A DNA stretch of 64,000 nt. It comes from Rhizobium hidalgonense. Lineage in GTDB: Bacteria; Pseudomonadota; Alphaproteobacteria; Rhizobiales; Rhizobiaceae. The translations under genes and the position numbers were made by a program. The notes under the pieces are model-generated. The model did no database searches and was not told the origin of the DNA. It saw only the letters and a program-made list of their open reading frames with translations. Each line of letters starts with the position of its first letter. Positions within the stretch are counted from its first letter, which is position 1. This document shows, one piece after another, positions 1-9,128 of the stretch. The DNA lies in assembly GCF_002914525.1 (NCBI RefSeq), contig NZ_LODW01000059.1:186001-250000 (forward strand). Direction: 5' to 3'.

Positions 1-53
1 AGATTCAGCGGCACATCATCAGCCGCGATCTGCTCCGGCCCTTGGGAGCATGA
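1..53 (+). CDS. Acyl-CoA dehydrogenase, C-terminal end only (partial)
   Basis: The frame starting at base 3 is open from the window edge and ends with TGA at 51-53, reading IQRHIISRDLLRPLGA. The pattern I-Q-R-x-x-I-(A/S)-R-x-L-L is the usual last helix of acyl-CoA dehydrogenases, so this is probably the end of a flavin-dependent acyl-CoA dehydrogenase. It ends 4 bp before the next ATG, which suggests one operon with the acyl-CoA synthetase and CaiD-like gene. A CaiA-like crotonobetainyl-CoA reductase would suit the neighbours, but only 16 residues are visible, so the assignment is tentative. Confidence 0.5.
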   Translation, partial: IQRHIISRDLLRPLGA

Positions 54-57
54 GCCG

Positions 58-2112
58 ATGACCTCTCGCCCGCTTGACCGCCTGCTCAGACCGCAAACGA
101 TCGCCGTCTTCGGCGGGCGCGAGGCGCGCAGGGTGATCGAGCAGTGCGACCGCATGGGCTTTTCCGGCGATATCTGGCCCGTCCATCCCAAGCTCGACGA
201 GGTGCTCGGACGGCGGTGTTATCGCTCGGTATCCGATCTGCCTTCGGCTCCGGACGCCGCTTTCGTCGGTGTCAACAGGACGCTCACCGTCGACATCGTG
301 CGCAGCCTTTCTGTGGCCGGCGCCGGCGGAGCGGTCTGTTATGCATCGGGCTTCAGCGAGGCGACGGCGGAACTCGGCGATGGCGCAGATCTGCAACGGG
401 CCCTTCTGGAGGCGGCGGGAGACATGCCGATCCTCGGGCCGAACTGCTACGGGCTGATCAATGGTCTCGACGGCGCGCTGCTCTGGCCCGACCAACACGG
501 CATGAAACGCATCGAATGTGGCGTCGCCATCCTCACGCAGTCTTCCAATATCGCCATCAACCTGACCATGCAGACACGCGGGCTGCCGATCGCCTATGTG
601 GTCACGGCAGGCAATCAGGCGCAGACATCTCTTGCCGATGTCGCCTGCGCATTGATCGACGATCCACGCGTCACGGCGGTCGGCCTTCATGTCGAAGGTT
701 TCGGAGATCTCGCCGGCCTCGAACGCCTTGCCGCCATTGCCCGCCGGTCTAAAAAGCCGGTCGTCGTGCTGAAGGTCGGCAGGTCCGAGAAGGCAAGACA
801 TGCGGCGGTGTCGCACACCGCCTCGCTTGCGGGCAGCGATGCGGTGGCCGACGCGGTGCTTGCCCGCCTCGGCATCGGCCGTGTCCAAAGCCTACCGGCA
901 TTGCTGGAAACGCTGAAGCTGCTGCATGTCGCCGGCCCTCTCCCAAGCCATTCGATCTCGTCGATGAGCTGTTCCGGCGGCGAGGCTTCGCTGATGGCGG
1001 ATGCCGCCGTCGGCCGCGATGTCGAATTCCCTGCGCTTGAGCCACGGCAATTGCCGCGTCTTCGGCGAGCCCTCGGCGAGATGGTGGCGCTCTCCAATCC
1101 GCTCGACTACCACACCTTTGTCTGGGGTGATTTCGAACGCCAGACCGAAGCCTTCAGCGCCATGTTCGAAGGCGGTTGTGCCCTTAATCTCGTCGTCCTC
1201 GATTTCCCCCGGGGTGATCGCTGCGATGCGTCGGAATGGGCGACGACGGCAGACGCGGTCATCGCCGCGGCCTCCGCCACCGGTGCGCTGGCCGGCCTTC
1301 TCGCAACCCTTCCCGAGAATATGCCGGAGCCGATCGCCGACCGGCTGATAGCCAATGGCATCGTCGCCTTCTCCGGCATCGACGAAGCCATCATTGCGGC
1401 GGAAGTCGCTGCCGGTATTGGCAAGGTCTGGGATTGCCCGGCACCCCTGCCGCTGCTCGACGGGCCGTTCTTGGACGGTGAAATCGAGACGCTGACGGAA
1501 GCCGATGCGAAGACGGAACTTGCTGCCTGCGGCCTCCCTGTTCCCTGGGGGCTGCAGGCTTTTTCTCCCCGTGAAGCCGCCGAGCAGGCCGAGCGGCTCG
1601 GTTTCCCCGTCGTGCTGAAGGGGCTTGGCATTGCGCACAAGACCGAGGCCGGCGCCGTCGCGCTCAACCTGAGGGATAGTGGGGCGGTCTCAAACGCGGC
1701 CTTGGCGATGCCCCCGAATGGCGGTTATCTCGTCGAGAAGATGATCGATCCGCCGGTCGCCGAACTCATTGTCGGCGCCATCCGCGACTCCGTCTTCGGA
1801 TTGTCGCTGACCTTGGGCGCTGGCGGGATTTTCGTTGAATTGCTTGAAGATTCCGTCATCCTGCCGCTTCCGGCGACGAAAACCGAGATTCATGCGGCGA
1901 TTTCACGCCTCAAAGTGGCAAAATTGATCTATGGCTATCGAGGGCGCCCGAAAGGCGATCTCGACGCCGCGGTCGCCGCTATCGCAGCCGCGGCAGATTA
2001 TGTCGTAACGAACGCCGCGCGGCTGGAGGAACTGGACATTAATCCATTGATGGTTCTTCCCGAAGGACACGGCGTTATTGCTGTCGATGCCCTGATACGG
2101 CGGAGGAGGTAG
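58..2112 (+). CDS. Acyl-CoA synthetase (NDP-forming, acetate--CoA ligase family)
   Basis: A 684-residue protein with the fused layout of NDP-forming acyl-CoA synthetases. An N-terminal CoA-binding Rossmann domain (about 1-130) is followed by succinyl-CoA-synthetase-like flavodoxin domains (about 145-450) and a C-terminal ATP-grasp domain (about 475-684). His253 in the motif VSHTASLAG matches the phospho-histidine segment of this family, and KGLGIAHKTEAGAV near residue 520 is typical of the ATP-grasp part. Such enzymes make an acyl-CoA from a carboxylate, ATP and CoA, giving ADP. Lying between an acyl-CoA dehydrogenase tail and a CaiD-like hydratase, it may activate a carnitine-type or other short acyl substrate. 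The substrate is not shown by the sequence. Confidence 0.85.
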   Translation: MTSRPLDRLLRPQTIAVFGGREARRVIEQCDRMGFSGDIWPVHPKLDEVLGRRCYRSVSDLPSAPDAAFVGVNRTLTVDIVRSLSVAGAGGAVCYASGFSEATAELGDGADLQRALLEAAGDMPILGPNCYGLINGLDGALLWPDQHGMKRIECGVAILTQSSNIAINLTMQTRGLPIAYVVTAGNQAQTSLADVACALIDDPRVTAVGLHVEGFGDLAGLERLAAIARRSKKPVVVLKVGRSEKARHAAVSHTASLAGSDAVADAVLARLGIGRVQSLPALLETLKLLHVAGPLPSHSISSMSCSGGEASLMADAAVGRDVEFPALEPRQLPRLRRALGEMVALSNPLDYHTFVWGDFERQTEAFSAMFEGGCALNLVVLDFPRGDRCDASEWATTADAVIAAASATGALAGLLATLPENMPEPIADRLIANGIVAFSGIDEAIIAAEVAAGIGKVWDCPAPLPLLDGPFLDGEIETLTEADAKTELAACGLPVPWGLQAFSPREAAEQAERLGFPVVLKGLGIAHKTEAGAVALNLRDSGAVSNAALAMPPNGGYLVEKMIDPPVAELIVGAIRDSVFGLSLTLGAGGIFVELLEDSVILPLPATKTEIHAAISRLKVAKLIYGYRGRPKGDLDAAVAAIAAAADYVVTNAARLEELDINPLMVLPEGHGVIAVDALIRRRR

Positions 2113-2118
2113 CATAGG

Positions 2119-2901
2119 TTGAGCGACTACATTCGCACACGACAGGACGGCGGCTTGCTCGAAGTCGTCATCGACCGGCCGAAGGCGAATGCCATCGACC
2201 TGGCGACCAGCCGCGCCCTGGGATTGATCTTCCGGGATTTTCGCGACGACCCGACCTTGCGTGTGGCTATCGTGTCGGGCGCCGGCGAAAAGTTCTTCTG
2301 TGCGGGATGGGATCTGAAGGCGGCTGCATCAGGCGATGCGGTCGACGGCGATTACGGTGTCGGCGGCTTCGGCGGCCTGCAGGAACTGCGCGACCTCAAC
2401 AAGCCGGTCATCTGTGCGGTCAACGGCATCTGTTGCGGCGGCGGATTGGAGATCGCGCTGTCGACCGACCTGATCCTCGCCGCCGAGCATGCGACCTTCG
2501 CCCTGCCGGAAATCCGCTCGGGCACGGTTGCCGATGCGGCTTCGATCAAGCTGCCGAAGCGCATTCCCTATCACATCGCCATGGACATGCTTCTGACCGG
2601 GCGCTGGCTCGACGTTCACGAGGCGCATCGCTGGGGTTTCGTCAACGAGATCCTGCCGGCCGACCGGCTGATGGAGAGAGCCTGGGAGCTTGCCCGGCTG
2701 CTCGCAAGCGGGCCGCCGCTTGTCTATGCGGCCATCAAGGAAATCGTCCGCGAAGCGGAGGGTTCGACGTTCCAGACTGCCATGAACAAGATCACCAAGC
2801 GGCAGTTTGCAACAGTCGACAGGCTCTATTCGAGCGAAGACCAATTGGAAGGCGCACGGGCTTTCGCGGAGAAGCGAAGCCCCGTTTGGAAAGGAGAATA
2901 G
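2119..2901 (+). CDS. caiD: Crotonobetainyl-CoA hydratase (CaiD-like), crotonase family
   Basis: A 260-residue crotonase-fold enzyme. The stretches DRPKANAID, RVAIVSGAGEKFF, AGWDLKAAA and the ending FAEKRSPVWKGE closely follow E. coli CaiD as remembered. The two acidic catalytic residues of the family are present as Glu111 (GGGLE) and Glu131 (LPE), spaced as Glu144/Glu164 in rat crotonase, and the oxyanion-hole segments (CAGWD, GICCGGG) are intact. Expected reaction: reversible hydration of crotonobetainyl-CoA to carnitinyl-CoA in the cytoplasm. The start is TTG at 2119, with GGAGGAGG at 2102-2109, just before and overlapping the stop of the synthetase gene. Another enoyl-CoA hydratase activity cannot be excluded. 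Confidence 0.8.
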   Translation: MSDYIRTRQDGGLLEVVIDRPKANAIDLATSRALGLIFRDFRDDPTLRVAIVSGAGEKFFCAGWDLKAAASGDAVDGDYGVGGFGGLQELRDLNKPVICAVNGICCGGGLEIALSTDLILAAEHATFALPEIRSGTVADAASIKLPKRIPYHIAMDMLLTGRWLDVHEAHRWGFVNEILPADRLMERAWELARLLASGPPLVYAAIKEIVREAEGSTFQTAMNKITKRQFATVDRLYSSEDQLEGARAFAEKRSPVWKGE

Positions 2902-3019
2902 GGAGGCGGCGGCAACCGCAGCATTTTCCCGCATGATGCGGGCACCCAAGGTGGAGAGGAAACCGCCTGCGGATCTGCCCGGAAGTTCTGTCAACGCACC
3001 ATAAAGAAGGAACTGGGGA

Positions 3020-4609
3020 ATGAACGACTATACGAAATATCTGACAAGCCGCGTCACCGCCGGCGGTCTCAGCCGCCGCGAATTCATGGGACGCGCCATG
3101 GCGGCGGGCATCACACTTGCCGTCGCCGACAAACTCTTCACCGAAAGCGCCGAAGCCGCCGAACCGAAGCGCGGCGGCCACCTGAAGCTCGGCCTCGAAG
3201 GCGGTGCGGCCACGGATTCCAAGGACCCGGCAAAATTCCTATCGCAAGTCATGTTCTGCATTGGCCGCTGCTGGGGTGACATGCTGGTCGAGTCCGATCC
3301 GCTGACGGGTGCCGCCGTGCCATCGCTTGCTGAATCCTGGGAGCCGTCGAAGGACGCCGTCACCTGGACTTTCAAGATCCGCAAGGGGGTCAAGTTCCAC
3401 GATGGCAAGGAAATGACGATCGACGACGTGGTCGCGACGCTGAAGCGCCACACCGATGCCAAGTCGGAATCCGGTGCGCTTGGTGTTCTTGGCTCGATCA
3501 AGGAAATCAAGGCCGACGGCGGCAATCTCGTGCTGACGCTCAGCGAAGGTAATGCCGACATGCCGTTGCTGCTTTCCGACTACCATCTGGTCATCCAGCC
3601 GAACGGCGGCGTCGACGATCCGCTGGCCTCGATAGGCACCGGTCCGTACAAGCTGACGAGCTTCGAGCCCGGCGTCCGCGCCACGTTCGAAAAGAACAAG
3701 GACGACTGGCGCACCGACCGGGGCTATGTCGATTCGATCGAGATCATCGGCATGAACGATGCGACGGCCCGCATCGCCGCGCTTTCGTCCGGCCAGGTGC
3801 ACTACATCAACCGCGTCGATCCGAAGACCGTCAACCTCTTGAAACGCGCACCCAATGTCGAGATCCTCTCGACCTCCGGCCGCGGTCACTACGTCTTCAT
3901 CATGCACTGCGACAAGGCGCCGTTCGACAATAACGACCTGCGCCTGGCCCTCAAATACGCCATGGACCGGGAGACCATGGTGCAGAAGATCCTCGGCGGC
4001 TACGGCAAGGTCGGCAACGACTTCCCGATCAACAGCACCTATGCGCTCTTCCCGGAGGGCATCGAGCAGCGCGTTTACGATCCCGACAAGGCCGCCTTCC
4101 ACTACAAGAAGTCGGGTCACAGCGGCTCGGTTCTTCTGCGCACCTCCGAAGTCGCCTTCCCCGGCGGTGTCGATGCAGCGGTCCTCTATCAGGAGAGCTG
4201 CAAGAAGGCCGGCATCGAGATCGAGGTCAAGCGCGAGCCGGGTGACGGCTACTGGACCAACGTCTGGAACGTCCAGCCCTTCTCGACCTCCTACTGGGGC
4301 GGCCGGCCGACGCAGGACCAGATGTATTCCACCGCCTATCTCTCGACGGCGGACTGGAACGACACCAAGTTCAAGCGTCCTGACTTCGACAAATTGCTGC
4401 TGCAGGCCCGTTCCGAACTCGACGAAGCCAAGCGCAAGGACATGTACCGCACCATGGCGATGATGGTGCGCGACGAGGGCGGCGTGATCCTGCCGATGTT
4501 CAACGATTTCGTGAACGCCTCCACCAAGCAGGTGAAGGGTTATGTCCACGACATCGGCAACGACATGTCGAATGGCTACGTCGCAACGCGCGTCTGGCTG
4601 GACGCCTGA
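3020..4609 (+). CDS. Peptide/opine-type ABC transporter substrate-binding protein (SBP_bac_5 family)
   Basis: A 529-residue periplasmic binding protein of the DppA/OppA cluster. The N-terminus carries a twin-arginine-type signal (SRREFMG, residues 20-26, then a hydrophobic stretch and an Ala-rich cleavage region near 44-47). The mature part begins with KRGGHLKLG and has family segments such as PSLAESWE and WTFKIRKGVKFHDG. It is the first gene of an importer continuing with two permeases and a double ATPase after a 97-bp gap that contains two hairpins. A close paralogue lies at 9129-10709. The ligand is unknown: di/oligopeptides, opines or similar compounds are all typical. Confidence 0.9.
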   Translation: MNDYTKYLTSRVTAGGLSRREFMGRAMAAGITLAVADKLFTESAEAAEPKRGGHLKLGLEGGAATDSKDPAKFLSQVMFCIGRCWGDMLVESDPLTGAAVPSLAESWEPSKDAVTWTFKIRKGVKFHDGKEMTIDDVVATLKRHTDAKSESGALGVLGSIKEIKADGGNLVLTLSEGNADMPLLLSDYHLVIQPNGGVDDPLASIGTGPYKLTSFEPGVRATFEKNKDDWRTDRGYVDSIEIIGMNDATARIAALSSGQVHYINRVDPKTVNLLKRAPNVEILSTSGRGHYVFIMHCDKAPFDNNDLRLALKYAMDRETMVQKILGGYGKVGNDFPINSTYALFPEGIEQRVYDPDKAAFHYKKSGHSGSVLLRTSEVAFPGGVDAAVLYQESCKKAGIEIEVKREPGDGYWTNVWNVQPFSTSYWGGRPTQDQMYSTAYLSTADWNDTKFKRPDFDKLLLQARSELDEAKRKDMYRTMAMMVRDEGGVILPMFNDFVNASTKQVKGYVHDIGNDMSNGYVATRVWLDA

Positions 4610-4615
4610 TGGCAA

Positions 4616-4677
4616 AGGGGCGGCTGCCCCTCCGATCTCCAACGAAACCGGGACCGTGGGATGAAACCCGCGGTCCC
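4616..4677 (+). terminator. Two consecutive RNA hairpins between binding-protein and permease genes
   Basis: Immediately after the binding-protein stop codon there are two perfect-armed stem-loops. The first is AGGGGC/GCCCCT around GGCT (4616-4631). The second is GGGACCG/CGGTCCC with an inner GGG/CCC pairing around ATGAAA (4650-4677). Neither is followed by a T-run, so they look more like mRNA-stabilising or attenuating structures than a full terminator. Such elements often keep binding-protein mRNA more abundant than permease mRNA. Confidence 0.5.
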
Positions 4678-4706
4678 TCCCGACGTTTTAGCGCGAGGTC
4701 CTCGCC

Positions 4707-5714
4707 ATGACCAATCCTGTCCCGAGCAACACCTTGCCCGGCCTCCGGTTCAGGCAGCGTTTTCCGCTGCTGGCCCTCATCCTCGAGCGTTTCGTGCTCA
4801 GCATGATCCTGCTCTTTGCCGTTTCGCTCCTGATTTTCGGCGGCCTGGAAGCCCTGCCCGGCGATTTTGCCACCACCTATCTCGGCCAGTCGGCAACGCC
4901 GCAGGCCGTCGCCAATATCCGTCAGGATCTCGGGCTGAACCGTCCGGTCACGACCCGCTACGTCGAATGGCTCGGCAACGCGGTTCAAGGCGACTTCGGC
5001 ACCTCCTGGGCCAGCAAGAATTCGGTCAGCGAACAGATCGGCAAGCGCCTTGGAAATTCGCTCTTCCTGGCAGGTTTCGCGGCGGTGATATCGGTGCCGC
5101 TCGCTGTCGGCCTCGGCATGCTGTCGGTGCATTTCCGCAACCGCATGCCGGATAAGATCATCAACGTGATCTCGCTTGCGGCGATCTCCCTGCCGGAATT
5201 CTTCATCGGCTACCTGCTGATCCTGTTCTTCGCGGTAAAGTTCGGCATGGCAACCTTCCCGGCAACCGTCTATGACAGCATGGGCTTCGGCGAGCGATTG
5301 AAGGCGATCGCCCTGCCGACGGCGACCCTCGTGCTCGTCGTGCTCGCGCATATGATGCGCATGACGCGGGCCGCGATCCTCTCGGTGATGTCGTCTGCCT
5401 ATATGGAGACCGCGGAGCTGAAGGGCCTCAGTGCCTTCCGCGCAATCGTCAAACACGCCGCTCCCAATGCGCTTGCGCCGATCATCAATGTCGTCGCCTT
5501 GAACCTCGCCTATCTCGTGGTCGGCGTCGTCGTTGTCGAAGTCGTCTTCGTCTATCCCGGCATGGGGCAATACATGGTCGATGCGGTGACCGTCCGCGAT
5601 ATGCCGGTGGTGCAGGCCTGCGGCTTGATCTTCGCGGCAGTCTATATCTTCCTCAACATGACGGCCGATATCCTCGCGATTATCGCCAATCCCCGGCTGA
5701 GGCATCCGCGATGA
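4707..5714 (+). CDS. Peptide-type ABC transporter permease (DppB-like)
   Basis: A 335-residue inner-membrane protein with about six hydrophobic segments. The first (about 27-52) is followed by a long periplasmic loop containing the typical PGDFATTYLGQ and NIRQDLGLNRP pieces of DppB/OppB permeases. The cytoplasmic EAA-loop region (METAELKGLSAFRAIVKHAAPNAL, coupling helix for the ATPase) is near residues 233-256. The ATG at 4707 follows a GCGAGGTCC segment. The gene overlaps the next permease by 4 bp (ATGA), so the two halves of the channel are translationally coupled. Confidence 0.9.
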   Translation: MTNPVPSNTLPGLRFRQRFPLLALILERFVLSMILLFAVSLLIFGGLEALPGDFATTYLGQSATPQAVANIRQDLGLNRPVTTRYVEWLGNAVQGDFGTSWASKNSVSEQIGKRLGNSLFLAGFAAVISVPLAVGLGMLSVHFRNRMPDKIINVISLAAISLPEFFIGYLLILFFAVKFGMATFPATVYDSMGFGERLKAIALPTATLVLVVLAHMMRMTRAAILSVMSSAYMETAELKGLSAFRAIVKHAAPNALAPIINVVALNLAYLVVGVVVVEVVFVYPGMGQYMVDAVTVRDMPVVQACGLIFAAVYIFLNMTADILAIIANPRLRHPR

Positions 5715-6538
5715 GATTGAGAGATATCCCCATCACCGCCTGGATCGGCATGACAGGCATCGCCATCGCCTTCATCTTCGCGATCTTCGCCCCCTGGATC
5801 GCTCCCTATGGCGAAACGCAGGTTGTCGGCGATGTCTGGCAGCTGCCGGATAATCAATATATCTTCGGTCTCGACAATCTTGGCCGCGACATCCTTTCGC
5901 GGCTGATCTACGGCGCGCGCACGACGCTGCTGGTCGCATCCGCCGCGACCATCATCTCCTTCTCGCTCGGCATCGTCCTGAGTTTTACCGCCGCCGTCTC
6001 GCGCGGCATCATCGACACGGTGTTTTCGCGCTTCAACGATCTGATGATGTCGATCCCGACGCTGATCTTCGCGCTGGTGGTGCTTGCGGTCCTGCCGCAA
6101 AATCTGATTGTCCTGATCCTTGTCATGGCGATCCTCGATTCCACCCGCGTCTACCGTCTCGGCCGCGCCGTGGCGCTCGATGTCGCGGTGATGGAGTTCG
6201 TCGAGGCGGCGAAGCTGCGCGGCGAAGGCAAGATCTGGATCATCTTCCGCGAGATCCTGCCGAATACGCTGTCGCCGCTGCTTGCCGAATTTGGGCTGCG
6301 CTTCGCCTTCTCGATCTTGTTCCTCTCGACACTGTCCTTCCTCGGCCTCGGCATTCAGCCGCCGGCGGCCGATTGGGGCGGCATGGTCAAGGACAACAAG
6401 GATGGCATCATCTTCGGCATCTCGGCGGCACTGGTGCCGGGCACGGCAATTGCGACCCTCGCCGTCTGCGTCAACCTCGTCGTTGACTGGCTCCTGAAAC
6501 GCACATCCAGCCTCAAGGGAGGGCGCGGCGATGCCTGA
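5711..6538 (+). CDS. Peptide-type ABC transporter permease (DppC-like)
   Basis: A 275-residue membrane protein of the DppC/OppC type. It has one N-terminal helix (about 8-30), a short periplasmic loop with the family motif FGLDNLGRDILSRLIYGART (about 52-72), then about five helices. The EAA loop MEFVEAAKLRGEGK lies at about 162-175. It forms the second half of the pore with the preceding gene, which it overlaps by 4 bp, and it overlaps the following ATPase gene by 8 bp. Substrate specificity is set by the binding protein, not visible here. Confidence 0.9.
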   Translation: MRLRDIPITAWIGMTGIAIAFIFAIFAPWIAPYGETQVVGDVWQLPDNQYIFGLDNLGRDILSRLIYGARTTLLVASAATIISFSLGIVLSFTAAVSRGIIDTVFSRFNDLMMSIPTLIFALVVLAVLPQNLIVLILVMAILDSTRVYRLGRAVALDVAVMEFVEAAKLRGEGKIWIIFREILPNTLSPLLAEFGLRFAFSILFLSTLSFLGLGIQPPAADWGGMVKDNKDGIIFGISAALVPGTAIATLAVCVNLVVDWLLKRTSSLKGGRGDA

Positions 6539-8162
6539 GCTTCTTTCCGTCCGCAACCTGAAAATCGAAGCAACCAGTTACCCGCCGGGCGAAGCGCCCA
6601 AGCGGGTGACGATCGTCGACGGGGTTTCCTTCGATCTAGAAAAGGGCAAGGTTCTCGGCCTGATCGGCGAATCGGGCGCCGGCAAGTCGACGATCGGTCT
6701 CTCGGCGCTTGCCTATGGCCGGGGTGGCGCCGAAATCACCGGCGGCGAAGTGCGGCTCGACGGCGCCGATATCCTCGCGCTGGGCAAGAATGGCATCCGG
6801 AAAATTCGTGGGGCCCGGGTCTGCTACGTCGCGCAATCGGCCGCCGCCGCCTTCAATCCGGCTCACAGGCTCGGCGATCAGGTGATCGAGGCGTCCATCA
6901 AACATGGCCTGATGACCAAGGACGAGGCGCGCAAACGGGCGCTTTATCTGTTCGGAGTTCTCGGCTTGCCCAATCCCGAAACCTTCGGCGAGCGCTTTCC
7001 CCATCAGGTTTCCGGCGGCCAACTGCAGCGGGCGATGACGGCGATGGCGCTCTGCTCCAATCCCGAACTCATCGTTTTCGACGAGCCGACCACCGCACTC
7101 GATGTCACCACGCAGATCGACGTGCTGGCGGCGATCAAGCATGCCATCGAGGAAACCCACACTGCCGCCCTCTACATCACCCATGACTTGGCCGTCGTCG
7201 CCCAGATCTCGGACGACATCATGGTTCTGCGCTATGGCAAGCAGGTGGAATATGGCAGCGTCAAGCAGATCATAGAGGCGCCGCGGGAAGATTATACCCG
7301 TGCCCTCGTCAATGTCAGACAGGCTTATCGCGAAGAAGCCGCCGATCAGTCCGCAGCCCTTCTCAAAGTGGAGAAGGTCAGCGCCGAATATTCCAACGGC
7401 TTCAAGGTGCTCCACGATGTCTCGCTGCATGTGCCGAGGGGGCAGACGCTCGCCGTCGTCGGCGAATCCGGTTCGGGAAAGTCGACCCTGGCGCGCGTCA
7501 TTACCGGCCTCCTGCCGCCGACCAGCGGGCGGATCGTCTTTGACGGCAAGCCGCTTATGCCTGGTCTGAAGAGCCGGCCGAACGACGACCTCAGGCGGAT
7601 CCAGTTGATTTACCAGATGGCCGATACGGCGATGAACCCGCGCCAGACGGTGCGCGACATCGTCGGCCGGCCGCTGACCTTCTATTATGGCCTGAGAGGC
7701 GCCGAGAAGACCGTCCGCGTGAAGGAATTGCTCGACCAGATCGAAATGGGCAACGGCTTCATCGATCGTTATCCGGCCGAACTGTCCGGCGGGCAGAAGC
7801 AACGCGTGGCAATCGCCAGAGCGCTTGCCGCCAAGCCGGAACTGATCCTCTGCGACGAGCCGACCTCGGCGCTCGATCCGCTGGTTGCCGAAGGCATTCT
7901 GAAACTGCTGCTGAAGCTGCAGGAAGAGGAACAGCTCTCTTACGTCTTCATCACCCATGACATCGCTATCGTGCGCGCTATCGCCGACAGCGTCGCGGTG
8001 ATGCATCGCGGCAAGCTCGTCCGCTTCGGTCCCAAATCCCAAGCGCTGTCGCCGCCCTTCGACGATTACACCGACCTGCTGCTGAAATCCGTGCCCGAGA
8101 TGGAGATCGGCTGGCTGGAGCGGGTACTGACGACGCGGAAGATGGCAAGCGCTGGAAATTGA
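6531..8162 (+). CDS. ABC transporter ATP-binding protein, fused DppD-DppF type
   Basis: A 543-residue cytoplasmic protein with two complete ATPase domains. Domain 1 has Walker A GESGAGKST (about residues 45-53), signature VSGGQLQRA and Walker B ELIVFDEPT. Domain 2 has GESGSGKST (about 315), LSGGQKQRVA and ELILCDEPTSALD. In many species these are separate DppD and DppF proteins; here one polypeptide energises the permease pair. It closes the transporter operon and converges with the regulator gene ending at 8222. It could also serve the orphan paralogous binding protein at 9129. Confidence 0.9.
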   Translation: MPELLSVRNLKIEATSYPPGEAPKRVTIVDGVSFDLEKGKVLGLIGESGAGKSTIGLSALAYGRGGAEITGGEVRLDGADILALGKNGIRKIRGARVCYVAQSAAAAFNPAHRLGDQVIEASIKHGLMTKDEARKRALYLFGVLGLPNPETFGERFPHQVSGGQLQRAMTAMALCSNPELIVFDEPTTALDVTTQIDVLAAIKHAIEETHTAALYITHDLAVVAQISDDIMVLRYGKQVEYGSVKQIIEAPREDYTRALVNVRQAYREEAADQSAALLKVEKVSAEYSNGFKVLHDVSLHVPRGQTLAVVGESGSGKSTLARVITGLLPPTSGRIVFDGKPLMPGLKSRPNDDLRRIQLIYQMADTAMNPRQTVRDIVGRPLTFYYGLRGAEKTVRVKELLDQIEMGNGFIDRYPAELSGGQKQRVAIARALAAKPELILCDEPTSALDPLVAEGILKLLLKLQEEEQLSYVFITHDIAIVRAIADSVAVMHRGKLVRFGPKSQALSPPFDDYTDLLLKSVPEMEIGWLERVLTTRKMASAGN

Positions 8163-8221
8163 AGGCTCCAAATCTTCCGGCAGTCATCCGCATCTGATGG
8201 CTTGGTCGCAAATCGGTGTCT

Positions 8222-9007
8222 TCAATACTCTGCCGGCACCGCATACACTTCCGCGGATGGATCTGCGAGGAACGAGCGCACCGTCGGTGGCAGCTGGCGT
8301 GAAGACAGCGTGAGTGGTCCGCAGCGCGACAGAAGCTCGCGCAGGTCGGGCTCGGCGCCGACATGCCGCCAGATCATCCGCGACGCATAGGGGAGATTTT
8401 CCCTTCGCCAGGAAACTCCCATTGTCGTCCCGCGCAGATAGACGCGCTGGTACTCGTCGAATGGCAGGAGGATCGTCTGTGACAGTATCGGATTCGAGCC
8501 GACCACCCGCTCCGTAATGAAAATCCGGTTTCGATAGAAGGCAGCAAGGCCGACATATTTCGAAAACTGCTGGATGCCGTTTCCGGGGTCCCGCAGACGC
8601 TCCATTGATTTGACATGCGCAAGCCCACCCTTCTCCAAAATGCGACTGCAAGAACAGACAACCATTCCTGGCCAGGACGGTGAACGATGATAGGTTTGGA
8701 AATAGCCGATATGGCGCCTGAGCGCGGTCAGATCTCCTGGGAACGCCTTTAACAGTTCGGAACTTTGATTGAGGCCCAGAGTCGGTTTGCGAAGCCGCTC
8801 GCGAAAGAGCCTGGGAGCGAGACCAAAGTCGGCTGCGTCGAGATCGAAATACTTGGCTGTGCGCGCGAGATTATGGGCAGACGGGCTCGTCTGGCCGTTG
8901 ATATATCGATTGAATTGCTGCCGATTGATATCGATCGCGCGGCACAGATGCGAAATGGAACGCTGCGTGGCGCAGGCAATCTTGAGGTTCTCGACCAGGT
9001 GACGCAT
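8222..9007 (-). CDS. Helix-turn-helix transcriptional regulator (XRE-like)
   Basis: A 261-residue protein whose N-terminal 60 residues form a helix-turn-helix of the XRE type (ISHLCRAIDINRQQFNRYI, then NGQTSPSAHNLARTAKYF). The remaining 200 residues are an unrecognised domain that may bind an effector or oligomerise. It is divergent from the second binding-protein gene (121 bp between starts) and follows the first transporter operon tail-to-tail. It is therefore the obvious candidate to control one or both of the peptide-type uptake units. No ligand can be proposed from sequence. Confidence 0.75.
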   Translation of the reverse strand: MRHLVENLKIACATQRSISHLCRAIDINRQQFNRYINGQTSPSAHNLARTAKYFDLDAADFGLAPRLFRERLRKPTLGLNQSSELLKAFPGDLTALRRHIGYFQTYHRSPSWPGMVVCSCSRILEKGGLAHVKSMERLRDPGNGIQQFSKYVGLAAFYRNRIFITERVVGSNPILSQTILLPFDEYQRVYLRGTTMGVSWRRENLPYASRMIWRHVGAEPDLRELLSRCGPLTLSSRQLPPTVRSFLADPSAEVYAVPAEY

Positions 9008-9058
9008 CGACGGCTCCGTCTTAAATGTTAGTAGCGTAAACTCGCTTAAAGATGCGTC
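9001..9058. promoter_or_regulatory. Divergent promoter region with an 8-bp inverted repeat
   Basis: GACGCATC at 9001-9008 and its exact reverse complement GATGCGTC at 9051-9058 flank the region between the regulator (start 9007) and the second binding-protein gene (start 9129). One arm covers the regulator's own start codon, which would suit autorepression. An imperfect AGCG-N6-CGCT dyad lies between them (9033-9046). This could be chance, and no experimental site is known to me. Confidence 0.25.
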
Positions 9059-9128
9059 AAGTCGCGAAATTGCGTGGAGCAGCCTGACCTCTACGTTCCC
9101 TTCTAATAAAATTGAAAAGGGAACTGCA

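Noticed and set aside
9001..9128. Possible small RNA or riboswitch upstream of the second binding protein
   Set aside because: Only a weak dyad and an 8-bp inverted repeat are present; there is no structured leader resembling a known riboswitch.
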